Part shown: in pieces, positions 1 to 6,506 of the stretch
Position numbering within the stretch: the first letter of the stretch is position 1
How the letters are laid out: the number at the start of each line of letters is the position of its first letter
DNA from: JAAXKN01 sp050258415
GTDB taxonomy: Bacteria; Bacteroidota; Ignavibacteria; Ignavibacteriales; SURF-24
NCBI GenBank assembly: GCA_050258415.1
Contig: JBLMYS010000358.1
Span: 1-13,259 of the forward strand
Reading direction: 5' to 3'
Length of the DNA stretch: 13,259 nt
Translations under genes and position numbers: made by a program
The notes under the pieces: model-generated
Database searches by the model: none
Seen by the model: the letters and a program-made list of their open reading frames with translations, nothing else
Told to the model about the DNA's origin: nothing

Positions 1-508
1 TAATATCAATATCGTGAATCATGAGGTCTAAAACAACGGCAACGTCGGTTCCGCGCGGGTTAAACTGCGCCAGGCGGTCGCTTTGAATAAACTTTGGATC
101 GAGCCTGTAATTGTCCAGCGATAGTAAAGCCGGGTTAAATCTTTCTATATGCCCCACCTGAAGATTAAGATTTTTCTTTTCGGCAAGCTCTACCAGCTCC
201 TCGGCCTCTGAGATCAGTTTTGTAATAGGCTTTTCGACGAAGACGTGGCGGCCAGCTTCAAGGGCCTTCTTAGCCAGATCGTAATGAGCGCTGGTTGTAG
301 CCACAATTGAAACCGCGTCTGTGGAGGCAAGGATCTCATCGAGTGAGTTAAAGACCTTGACCTTAAACTCGCTGCCGCATTCTTTGGCTTTTTCGGCATC
401 CATGTCGAATATGCCTGTAAGTTCACATTCAGGTATTGTTTTAGAGATTTTAGTATGAAGTTTACCTAAATGCCCTGTTCCGATAATTCCAAGTTTTAAT
501 TTTTCCAT
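1..508 (-). CDS. Gfo/Idh/MocA family NAD(P)-dependent oxidoreductase (C-terminus beyond window)
   Basis: The first 169 residues are present; the gene runs off the left edge. The protein opens with a Rossmann dinucleotide-binding motif, GIIGTGHLGKLH (G10, G12, G15). The family signature EKP follows (E92-K93-P94, in HVFVEKPIT), then VGHIERFNPA near residue 118 and DLMIHDID at 161-168, which contains the conserved HD of the Gfo/Idh/MocA fold. Such enzymes oxidise or reduce sugars and related polyols with NAD(P); family members with the GHxERFNP pattern often act on UDP-linked amino sugars, but the substrate cannot be read from this part. It starts 17 bases after the Plug gene stop and has only a weak ribosome site, which suggests it is the last or a late gene of the same minus-strand operon. 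The family call is secure; the substrate is unknown. Confidence 0.93.
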   Translation of the reverse strand, partial: MEKLKLGIIGTGHLGKLHTKISKTIPECELTGIFDMDAEKAKECGSEFKVKVFNSLDEILASTDAVSIVATTSAHYDLAKKALEAGRHVFVEKPITKLISEAEELVELAEKKNLNLQVGHIERFNPALLSLDNYRLDPKFIQSDRLAQFNPRGTDVAVVLDLMIHDIDI

Positions 509-525
509 TTTATATGCTTGCTGCT

Positions 526-1794
526 TTACTTGCTGATTATTTTTTGATAACCGATAATTCTGTCGTAGCCGCCTTTATCAGGGTCGGCATAAAATATAAA
601 AACGTGATAGATATTGTCCGTAGTAAATGTATTTCCTTCCAGGGTCAGCCAGTCGATGTCGCTTACCTTGCCGTCGTCCAGGTGAGCCAATACATACTGA
701 TAATCGTATATGCCTCTTTTAAGCAAAACGGTTTCAGTAAAAAGGCCGCTCTGGTCTTCCTTCATTTCATATTCGGGAAGGACATCCCAGTTGTTAAAGG
801 ATCCGACGAGGAATATTTTCTTTGAATAACTCTCCGGAGGCCTCAGCCTGAAATTTACATTCATATAGACGGCGTTTTCATCTTTATATCTTGTAAGGAC
901 AGATCCGCCGTTAAGGTCGCGCCTGAGGTTTTCTTTGAAGAACCTGGAAGTTTCAACGCCGTCGAACTGGGCGTTGACGTTCCTGGAGGCAAAAATATTA
1001 TAGTTCCTGAGGTCTGTTTCCCTGTATTCGTTACCCGGGCGGAGCTCTTTGGAAGTAAAGCTGAACTTCCGGTTGCCATCCCAGGAGTAGTACCTGTTAA
1101 GTGTATTGTCCTGTTTTCTTTCGACGTAGTAGGGATAGTCGATCTTGTGGTTTGCAACAATTTCCACGTTCTCTACGTTAAAGGGAAAGAGTTCATCGGG
1201 CAATGTAAAGTCAGTCGTCAGGTTAAACACTCTGGCCAGATCGGTCGGGAAATAGTTTATATCTTCCAGGAATTCGTGTTTAATGTTTGAACTGGCCTCC
1301 ATGATAGGATGGACGGCATAGAACTTTCCCGAGGCATAAACCTTCGATGTATCCTGTGAGTCGGTGATATAGAACTTCCATTTTCCTGAGAACGGAAAAT
1401 CGACGTAGCCATATTCATCGGGGAAACTCCCCCTGAAGTGGTATTTTGCCTCCTGGACGGTTACGGGCAGGACTTCGAAGGCCAGGTTACGGGCCACATT
1501 CTGTCCTATATTCTCCAGGAAGAGGTTTGTATAAGGAGTCCAGTTCTTGTCGCAGAACTTAAAGACGATGCTAAGGCTCGGCGCCTGATCGGCATCCACA
1601 TCAAACTCAATAGTCAATAAATCGCTGCCCCTTTCGTCGTAGAGAAGAACGGGCAGTGTAGTTTCATCTCTGTTTGTGTATGCCTTAAGGGACAGAATTC
1701 TTCTCAGCTCTTCAGCAAATGCATTTGAAACGAAGAGAATTAAGAAGGCACATACAGAGAGAATAGCGGGAAATGACCGGATTTGCCTAGACAT
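526..1794 (-). CDS. Type IX secretion system Plug protein (DUF5103 family)
   Basis: A 422-residue exported protein with a signal peptide at 1-27 (cleavage after SNAFA). The N-terminal domain (about 30-160) has the DUF5103 pattern: LPVLLYDERGSDLLTIEFD, then FKFCDKNW at 78-85, then the HFRGSFPD segment near 119. The C-terminal part (about 320-417) resembles an AMPK/glycogen-binding-like beta-sandwich: IFLVGSFNNWD at 327-337, YDYQYVL at 363-369, the NTFTTDNIYHVFIFY segment at 388-402 and YDRIIGY at 410-416. In Flavobacterium johnsoniae the protein called Plug closes the periplasmic mouth of the giant SprA translocon when no substrate is bound; this protein is likely its equivalent in the periplasm. 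Its start overlaps the stop of the upstream small gene by 8 bases (ATGTCTAG), so translation is probably coupled. A bare carbohydrate-binding reading of the C-terminal sandwich is possible but less likely given the full-length pattern. Confidence 0.87.
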   Translation of the reverse strand: MSRQIRSFPAILSVCAFLILFVSNAFAEELRRILSLKAYTNRDETTLPVLLYDERGSDLLTIEFDVDADQAPSLSIVFKFCDKNWTPYTNLFLENIGQNVARNLAFEVLPVTVQEAKYHFRGSFPDEYGYVDFPFSGKWKFYITDSQDTSKVYASGKFYAVHPIMEASSNIKHEFLEDINYFPTDLARVFNLTTDFTLPDELFPFNVENVEIVANHKIDYPYYVERKQDNTLNRYYSWDGNRKFSFTSKELRPGNEYRETDLRNYNIFASRNVNAQFDGVETSRFFKENLRRDLNGGSVLTRYKDENAVYMNVNFRLRPPESYSKKIFLVGSFNNWDVLPEYEMKEDQSGLFTETVLLKRGIYDYQYVLAHLDDGKVSDIDWLTLEGNTFTTDNIYHVFIFYADPDKGGYDRIIGYQKIISK

Positions 1795-2026
1795 TGAAGA
1801 TTTCTACGCATTTAATTGAATGATGCGGAATAAATATTTTAATCTGCTGCTGTTCCCTGGTAGCTTCCAGAAGGAGGCCATCCTCATACTCGCCGATGAG
1901 TTTTCCTGTTTTGAAAACTATCTCATAAAGAGGCGCCTGGCTTTTGGTATCGTAGGTCATCCCGTAGTTTTCCAGCATGGTAACATTTACCATTTTCTGC
2001 AGGTATTCCTTCCAATCCAGTTTCAT
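1787..2026 (-). CDS. Small protein with an Sm/Hfq-like strand pattern
   Basis: A 79-residue protein without signal peptide or membrane segment, so cytosolic. A strong ribosome site, AAGGAG, lies 5 bases before the ATG and overlaps the stop region of the upstream gene (8 bases between genes). Its own stop overlaps the Plug gene start by 8 bases. An N-terminal amphipathic helix (about 4-20, DWKEYLQKMVNVTMLE) is followed by what looks like five short strands: LYEIVFKTG, KLIGEYEDG, LLLEATRE, IKIFIPHHSI and KCVEIFNV. A helix followed by five strands, with a turn glycine after strand 1 and an IPxxxI motif before the last strand, is the layout of Sm/Hfq proteins. That is inference from pattern only; I do not recognise the family. 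It is likely a real gene because of its ribosome site and overlapping position in the operon. Confidence 0.78.
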   Translation of the reverse strand: MKLDWKEYLQKMVNVTMLENYGMTYDTKSQAPLYEIVFKTGKLIGEYEDGLLLEATREQQQIKIFIPHHSIKCVEIFNV

Positions 2027-2034
2027 AGATCTCC

Positions 2035-2745
2035 TTAAAGCAACTTGGAAATTTGTTCTTTAAATTGTTTTAGATCCTCACAAAGATAATACTCTTCCAA
2101 AAGTTTATCTGCAAGTGCATATTCATCGGCATAAATATAATTTGCGTAAGAAGAGGCAATTACGGCCCTTAAAAGGCGTGAGGATTCACAAGTCTTCCCC
2201 TTTTCCTTAAAGAAAGAATCCATATAGTTCATATTTGCCTCGTTTTCCTGCAGGAACACGTTATAAAGCTGATCGTTGACAATATTAAGCGAGGAGTCAA
2301 CGAAGCTCCAGCAGACAAGAGGAGAAAATACATTATCCTGGCCTGCAACATTTAATGAATCAAAGTCCGGACTTCCCGTAACAAGCACCACGTTATTAAT
2401 TTCGTCGGAGAAGAAAGAATAAGGTTCTTTTAAGCCTGAATAAATGGAATCGATCAGATAGAAACTGCCAATTGTATTATATACATAAAGTGTATAGTAA
2501 TCCTGTCCGTCAGTCTGGGTGTCGTCATTGATTAAAAGTTCACTTGCACCATCGCCGTCGATATCAAGAGTATAAGCGTATGGGTCCTGAAACTGTCTTT
2601 CGAAAACGTTTTTGTTATCCAAATCAGCGACCAGGAGTTTCGAGTCCTGGATTTTTACGTTAAAATCCTCGACAGCAAAAGTGCTGTCCTGCGCAAAGGC
2701 ACTTCCGCCCATAAGCGCAACAAAAAGTAATAATAATATCTTCAT
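2035..2745 (-). CDS. Exported protein of unknown function with one FG-GAP-like DxDxDG motif
   Basis: A 236-residue protein with a clear signal peptide (1-18, cleavage after GSAFA). Residues 61-72, DIDGDGASELLI, match the calcium-loop core of FG-GAP/VCBS repeats (D61, D63, D65), and the surrounding segment (about 55-105) alternates strands as in a propeller blade. I see only one such motif, so a full propeller is not supported. The C-terminal third (about 160-236) is rich in Glu, Leu and Tyr and probably helical (AEEYALADKLLEE-like stretch near 205-218). It is the first gene of the minus-strand group that includes the Sm-like protein and the T9SS Plug, with 8 bases to the next gene. The ribosome site before its ATG is weak. 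Product probably periplasmic or outer-membrane associated; function unknown. Confidence 0.82.
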   Translation of the reverse strand: MKILLLLFVALMGGSAFAQDSTFAVEDFNVKIQDSKLLVADLDNKNVFERQFQDPYAYTLDIDGDGASELLINDDTQTDGQDYYTLYVYNTIGSFYLIDSIYSGLKEPYSFFSDEINNVVLVTGSPDFDSLNVAGQDNVFSPLVCWSFVDSSLNIVNDQLYNVFLQENEANMNYMDSFFKEKGKTCESSRLLRAVIASSYANYIYADEYALADKLLEEYYLCEDLKQFKEQISKLL

Positions 2746-2822
2746 AATTAATGTATAAAACTATCTAAAAAAGGGGATTTATACAAGAAATTTCAGAATA
2801 ATGAGGATAATTTTTGAAGCAA

Positions 2823-2868
2823 TTGTGAGGCAGGGCCAGTCAATGGACATGCCTGAGCTGCCTCACAA
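2823..2868 (-). terminator. Long hairpin after the DUF4097 gene; terminator-like but without a U tract
   Basis: Perfect 11-base inverted repeat TTGTGAGGCAG (2823-2833) and CTGCCTCACAA (2858-2868). The 24-base interior can pair again on the minus strand (GGC with GCC, then GTC-CATT-GAC). It sits 24 bases past the DUF4097 stop, so a 3' end function is reasonable. The flank lacks a T run on the minus strand, so intrinsic termination is uncertain; transcript stabilisation or a small structured repeat are alternatives. Confidence 0.45.
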
Positions 2869-2892
2869 GTTTCGGGAGTTTTACGTGAAAAG

Positions 2893-3813
2893 TTACTTTA
2901 AGACTTTAATATCGCCGCCTGAGGTATAGCAGTGGAGGGTTTTGCCGCCTCCGTTAAGTTCACCCCTGAGTTTAGAGCCCGTAAGTTTACCGGTCTGTGT
3001 AACGGGCAGTCTGCATACAATTTCCCCGCCTGAGGTTGAAAGGTCGGCATCGGCAGAAAAGTTACCGGGTACCCTGACTGTAATGTCGCCTCCCGAGGTT
3101 TCGAGATCAATTCCGTAGTTGGTGTCGAAGTAGTTAAGAGAAATATCGCCGCCAGTAGTGGAAGCCTCGACGCGGCCCCCCTTGCCTTCCAGGGTCATAT
3201 CGCCGCCGGAGGTTGAAGCCTTAAGGTTTCCGTTAAAGTTATGGACCTGAACGTCGCCACCGGAGGTGGATACTTTCATATTGCCGCTCGTGTTTTCGAG
3301 TTTAATGTCGCCGCCCGAGGTCTCGAGATCTGTATAACCCTTTGTATTAATTAAAGTTATGTCACCCCCGGAGGTCTCAAATTTAACCGATCCGTTAAGG
3401 TCATAGAGTTTTATATCCCCTCCCGAGGTTCTGATATAGGCGTTATAGTTTGCAGGGAGTTTAATTTCATATTTAACATAGAGGACGTTCCATCCGAACC
3501 ATAACCATGAGCCGCCGCTTTTCCCCTGGACTTTAACCCCTTCTCCGGAATCTTCTATATTGAAGTGCATTTTGTCGTGAGCTCTTTTGTTACCGCTTAT
3601 TTTAACATATACCTCAGGGCGGTCCCAGGTACTGACATAAACGTCGCCTGAAGAAGTACTAAGCTCGAGTTTTTTGCCCATGGAGGTAGGAAGAGTCTTC
3701 TCCTCGATAGTTTTCAGGTCGCCGGCCATTAAATTAGCGGCAAAGCCCAGAGTAAGGGCCATAAGCAAAAACAGGCCGGAAGCTTTCTTAAATGAATATT
3801 TAACAGATTTCAT
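2893..3813 (-). CDS. Exported DUF4097-family beta-solenoid protein with TSGGD repeats
   Basis: A 306-residue protein with an N-terminal signal peptide (about 1-30, cleavage near NLMA). After a first TSSGD at 53-57 come nine copies of a [ST]TSGGD[IVM]-type motif, at T129, T147, T165, T183, T201, T219, T239, T260 and T297. The first six are exactly 18 residues apart. This is the hallmark of DUF4097 (putative adhesin) proteins, thought to form a single-stranded beta-helix in which each motif makes one turn. The end at DIKVLK looks complete. The ATG has a good ribosome site (AAAGGGG, 8 bases upstream). Role unknown: DUF4097 proteins are found in the envelope and are sometimes next to anti-sigma factor genes; no such gene is present here. 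It appears to be transcribed alone, with a hairpin downstream and a 610-base gene-free region upstream. Confidence 0.88.
   Translation of the reverse strand: MKSVKYSFKKASGLFLLMALTLGFAANLMAGDLKTIEEKTLPTSMGKKLELSTSSGDVYVSTWDRPEVYVKISGNKRAHDKMHFNIEDSGEGVKVQGKSGGSWLWFGWNVLYVKYEIKLPANYNAYIRTSGGDIKLYDLNGSVKFETSGGDITLINTKGYTDLETSGGDIKLENTSGNMKVSTSGGDVQVHNFNGNLKASTSGGDMTLEGKGGRVEASTTGGDISLNYFDTNYGIDLETSGGDITVRVPGNFSADADLSTSGGEIVCRLPVTQTGKLTGSKLRGELNGGGKTLHCYTSGGDIKVLK
3145..3429 (-). repeat. 54-base coding repeat inside the DUF4097 gene
   Basis: Six TSGGD-type motifs (T129, T147, T165, T183, T201, T219) are spaced by exactly 18 codons. At DNA level the plus strand shows a recurring core close to CGCCGCCSGAGGT (S is C or G) every 54 bases. 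The bases between cores differ, so the repeat is old or under selection at protein level, not a fresh tandem expansion. Confidence 0.85.
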
Positions 3814-3943
3814 AACGAACCCCTTTATTGTCTCTACCAGTTTAGACGCAGGGATTACGGGAATGGTTACAAGACAATTAAAAATTATGAATTAAAAAGT
3901 GGCGGAAGGCCCAAGGTTATCATGAAAGGAGACTATCTGAAAT

Positions 3944-4075
3944 AACGCAACCGTTAAGCACCGAAGGTGCGGTCTGTCTATAGCCCCGGGTGAGGAAGCC
4001 CCGAATGGGGCGACTGAACCCGGGGAATATGAATCAAAAAATCCCCACAGAGCCCCGGCCAGGGGCGGCATATAA
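3944..4075 (+). repeat. REP-like hairpin module, left copy
   Basis: Modular structure in order. First a small hairpin GCACC-GAA-GGTGC (3958-3970). Then a nested cruciform with outer arms CCCCGGGT (3984-3991) and ACCCGGGG (4018-4025) around an inner hairpin GCCCC-GAAT-GGGGC (3998-4011). Then a third hairpin GCCCC-GGCCA-GGGGC (4052-4066), followed by GGCATATAA. The last 23 bases (4053-4075) match the right copy in reverse complement at 22 of 23 positions. Such GC-rich intergenic modules resemble REP/BIME elements that RAYT transposases mobilise; that assignment is inference. Confidence 0.7.
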
Positions 4076-4216
4076 GATTTGTGCATGATATATACGGGTG
4101 TATACAAGATCAACCATCGACGAAATCTTTTGATATGAAACAATCCATCATGACGTAATCTGGACATTTGGGGATTCTCTGGGATGTCAGGAATAAATAC
4201 AAATATTCCGGTAATG

Positions 4217-4377
4217 TTATATGCCGCCCCTGACCGGGGTTTGGGGTTTGGGGTTTGGGGTTTGGGGTTTGGGGTTTGGGGATCTTGTACCCGGGGTTCC
4301 GCACCCCTTTCAGGGGTTTGTCACCCCGGGCTACAAATGTTACGTCATCCGGAGGATGACTTGGTGAGTGCGTAATC
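4217..4377 (-). repeat. REP-like hairpin module, right copy, inverted
   Basis: Read on the minus strand it repeats the module order of the left copy. A small hairpin GTCATCC-GGA-GGATGAC (4344-4360) comes first. Then a cruciform with outer arms CCCCGGG (4324-4330) and CCCGGGG (4290-4296) around an inner hairpin ACCCC-TTTCA-GGGGT (4303-4317). It ends in the conserved CCCCGGTCAGGGGCGGCAT-type end at 4217-4239. Between cruciform and end it carries a heptamer array absent from the left copy. The hairpin stems differ in sequence from the left copy while the pairing is kept, which points to selection on structure. Confidence 0.7.
4236..4281 (+). repeat. Heptamer array GGGGTTT, six units plus a final GGGG
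   Basis: Seven runs of four G, each separated by exactly TTT, with no mismatch over 46 bases. The plus strand meets the standard pattern for a four-tetrad G-quadruplex with three-base loops, almost twice over. It begins inside the conserved end of the right REP-like module, where the left copy has a single GGGGC. Perfect identity between units suggests recent expansion by slippage, so the copy number is probably variable between strains. Confidence 0.93.
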
Positions 4378-4424
4378 CTGGCTGGTCTACTTGTTTTGGC
4401 CTTTTAACCTTTTTAATTTCCCTA

Positions 4425-5075
4425 TTAATATCTTTTGCGGCAAAGGTCTTTTATTGTCTCTTTGTGATTGTAAGTTTTATAGAGGTTTATAAAATCAGCT
4501 GTCCCTTTGCTTTTATCCGGAAATTCACCGGGCAAATTATTTACAAGACTCTCAGCTTCTTTTTTCCTTCCTAATTGTAATAGTGTTATTATTCCGTTAC
4601 TGTAGTCATTGAAGTCATGTTTTTCCGTAAATCGCTTCCGGTAAACTGCCAGTGCTTTTTCATAATTCTTTATTGCTTCTTTTTTACTTCCAATGAATTC
4701 ATATACCATTCCCAGCAGATCAATACCCTCAGCGAAATCCGGAATGTTCTTAATACATTTTTCCATTGTCTCTATTGCTTCCAGGGTACGCCCATAGCCC
4801 AAAAGAATATTTGCCTTATTATCATAAGCCAGATAATAAGAGCTATCAGCAGTTATGGCTGAATCTAATAAGCTAATCACTAGCACTGCAACGCTGGAAT
4901 CAGGCTTTTCCTTTAACATTTCCTTTTGCCAGAAACTTAATGCTTTATTGTTCAGTTCCATAGACACCGGATTGAAGTCCATGCTTTTGAATGGCTTTTC
5001 ATCTCCGCATTTACCTTGCGGGTAAATGAAGCTGGAAAAGAAGACGAAAAATATTACAGAATGAGATAATTTCAT
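4425..5075 (-). CDS. Exported TPR-repeat protein
   Basis: A 216-residue protein with a hydrophobic N-terminal signal (about 1-20, SVIFFVFFSSFIYPQ). Two tetratricopeptide-like helical pairs are visible. One spans about 78-112 (YYLAYDNKANILLGYGRTLEAIETMEKCI in pattern, with A-x3-G-x3-EAI spacing); the second spans about 113-148 (LLGMVYEFIG, then KKEAIKNYEKAL). A weaker third covers about 155-185 (LLQLGRKKEAESLV). TPRs bind partner proteins; no partner can be named. The start lies 13 bases after the stop of the upstream exported protein, so the two are probably cotranscribed. The ribosome site is weak (AAAAAG). Cysteines at 23, 107 and 211 are noted; C23 follows GK and is not a lipobox. Function unknown. 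Confidence 0.82.
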   Translation of the reverse strand: MKLSHSVIFFVFFSSFIYPQGKCGDEKPFKSMDFNPVSMELNNKALSFWQKEMLKEKPDSSVAVLVISLLDSAITADSSYYLAYDNKANILLGYGRTLEAIETMEKCIKNIPDFAEGIDLLGMVYEFIGSKKEAIKNYEKALAVYRKRFTEKHDFNDYSNGIITLLQLGRKKEAESLVNNLPGEFPDKSKGTADFINLYKTYNHKETIKDLCRKRY

Positions 5076-5088
5076 CTTTTTGATTCTA

Positions 5089-5634
5089 TCAGTTTTTCTT
5101 TCTCAGTTTATCAATTGCCTCCTGCGGAACCTTGGTTATGTAGTAACCGGTTGAATCTAGGTCGTAGTCCGATAAGTAACCATTGTCATCAAGCTTACAC
5201 TTAATATTTTTCCCCTGCACTACTGCAACTGAACTCTCCCAGGATACAAAGTTGACGAGTGCGTCGGCTTCAATTTCCACCTTCCAGCTGTCGGGAATTT
5301 CATCATTGCTTTCATGCCCGGCTCTGAGCAGGTAGTGGATTTTAGCCTGATCGTGAACTTCATCCCCGGAAGCGATAAATTCAAGTCTTTCGAAGGGATC
5401 ATTATAGTTCAATTTAAATTTCCTGGCAAACGATTTCATTTCATCGTAAGACCTGGGATTAATTTTGTATTTATCCCGGAACATCCACAGCACTCCCTGA
5501 AACTCCTGGAGTCCTCCCCAGGAAAGAACAAATGCATTTTCAGCCGGAGAGACTTTCCTTTCCGGTGTAACAGTGCATTGCGCGAGTGTTAAACCCATTA
5601 CAATAAGTAGGAATGAATTAGTAAGTTTTTTCAT
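5089..5634 (-). CDS. Exported protein of unknown family, possible lipoprotein
   Basis: A 181-residue protein with an N-terminal signal ending in LTLAQC (C20). Cysteine directly after the hydrophobic core suggests a lipoprotein, but Q at the -1 position is atypical for a lipobox, so ordinary export is equally possible. The mature part has a PRSYDEMKSFARKF helix at about 40-53 and a FERLEFIASGDE stretch after it, then mixed strands ending in GYYITKVPQEAIDKLRKKN. The PxSYDEM arrangement recalls segments in secreted pseudopilin-like proteins, but I would not assign a family. Ribosome site AGGGGGT lies 7 bases before the ATG. It is the first gene of a two-gene unit with the TPR protein and faces away from the gene at 5892 across an AT-rich spacer. 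Confidence 0.8.
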   Translation of the reverse strand: MKKLTNSFLLIVMGLTLAQCTVTPERKVSPAENAFVLSWGGLQEFQGVLWMFRDKYKINPRSYDEMKSFARKFKLNYNDPFERLEFIASGDEVHDQAKIHYLLRAGHESNDEIPDSWKVEIEADALVNFVSWESSVAVVQGKNIKCKLDDNGYLSDYDLDSTGYYITKVPQEAIDKLRKKN

Positions 5635-5891
5635 TTAATGACCCCCTGATAATTACAATTCTGCTTTTTTCTTATATGTATATATGGTGACGGGGAACGT
5701 TTTCGGAAAATTATTTTAATTTTTTGTGGGATGCCAGCAATTTTTAGACCTTTTGGGGAATATTTTATTGCATAATGATTGTTCTTCGGTTTTATTTGCA
5801 GTTTGACTATTTTTGGTGCTGAATATTTTTCCATCATCAGCTTAAATTAGAAATAAGTAAAATTCTGAAAGCGTACATTATAAAGGAATCC
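5635..5891. other. AT-rich divergent intergenic spacer
   Basis: A 257-base spacer between divergent genes at 5634 (minus) and 5892 (plus), so it should contain both promoters. It is clearly richer in A and T than the flanking genes, with several T runs around 5710-5830. It holds ribosome sites for both genes (AGGGGGT on the minus strand near 5642, AAAGGAATCC just before 5892). A 68-codon minus-strand open frame crosses it but reads as an implausible lysine-rich peptide, so I do not call a gene. Confidence 0.6.
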
Positions 5892-6395
5892 ATGGATAAA
5901 GAATATTATATATTGTGGTACCGCCTGAATAAAATTGACCGCTACCTTATCTGGTTCTCGGATGAAACTGACGGCGTTGTAACCAATCCTTCGGGCCATG
6001 CTTTGAGCTTTAACTCCAAAAGTGAACTGCTGGATTATGCTTCAAAGAATAATCTGGACATTAGCTCTGAAGAACCTGAAATGCATAACCTCGACCTCGT
6101 CAATGAATGGATAAAGGAAAACGATCCCTCAGTTATAAATTTCAGCCAGTTCAATAATATATGGAACCTCTGGACAGACATTTCCCATAGTACGGGAAAA
6201 GGCTTTGATGAAGACCAAGAGTCTGCCGAATTGATATACGACAAGCTCTTCTGGAGCTGCACGCTCCCTACCGGAAAATCAGACGACCAGGAGTATATTC
6301 CCGAATGGACTGAAGATGAACTGAAAGATATGCAGGAACTCTTCTTAAGGGGAATTGATATGTTTAGACGTGCTGTTACACCCTATTCTAAATAA
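5892..6395 (+). CDS. Acidic, tryptophan-rich cytosolic protein of unknown function
   Basis: A 167-residue protein with no signal peptide or membrane segment. A good ribosome site (AAAGGAA) stands 5 bases before the ATG. It contains seven tryptophans (for example ILWYR, LIWFS, NNIWNLW, LFWSC, PEWTE) and a marked excess of Asp and Glu. The first 30 residues look like a beta-hairpin (YYILWYRLN, then RYLIWFSDE), and the C-terminal 35 residues look like a helix (TEDELKDMQELFLRGIDMFRRAV). Small acidic proteins of this type include many immunity and antitoxin-like families, but no toxin gene lies next to it, so that is only a thought. It stands alone between a divergent gene upstream and DUF3160 downstream, 111 bases away. 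Confidence 0.82.
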   Translation: MDKEYYILWYRLNKIDRYLIWFSDETDGVVTNPSGHALSFNSKSELLDYASKNNLDISSEEPEMHNLDLVNEWIKENDPSVINFSQFNNIWNLWTDISHSTGKGFDEDQESAELIYDKLFWSCTLPTGKSDDQEYIPEWTEDELKDMQELFLRGIDMFRRAVTPYSK

Positions 6396-6506
6396 ACCTT
6401 GCATCGATTATTTCCAGGTCACAAAGGCCAGGGTGTGAACCAATAATTCCTTGAGATTATAAAGCCATTTCATTAACTTACCTTCACACAGAAAAAGAGG
6501 TTTGTC

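Larger units (their letters stand above)
3814..4424. other. Gene-free 611-base region filled by REP-like repeats
   Basis: I find no credible gene here. Short open frames translate the G-rich repeats into low-complexity peptides such as KPQTPNP. The segment next to the DUF4097 gene (3814-3900) should hold its promoter, but I could not pick a convincing one. From about 3944 to 4377 the DNA is made of two hairpin-rich modules in inverted orientation around an AT-richer centre (4076-4216). The ends resemble each other as inverted copies: AACGCA near 3944 and TGCGTAAT near 4369, each a short distance outside a small hairpin. No transposase lies inside and I see no clear target-site duplication. 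Confidence 0.75.

Noticed and set aside
514..825. 103-codon plus-strand open frame
   Set aside because: Antisense to the well-supported Plug gene, with no ribosome site.
4236..4281. Possible CRISPR array
   Set aside because: The unit is 7 bases with no unique spacers and no cas gene nearby.
4110..4375. Overlapping open frames on both strands giving KPQTPNP or GVWGLGF repeats
   Set aside because: They only translate the G-tract heptamer and hairpin modules. No ribosome site and no plausible protein.
5631..5837. 68-codon minus-strand open frame overlapping the start of the exported protein at 5634
   Set aside because: Lies in the AT-rich divergent spacer, codes for a lysine-rich peptide without domain features, has only a weak ribosome site, and would cover the promoter region of both neighbours.
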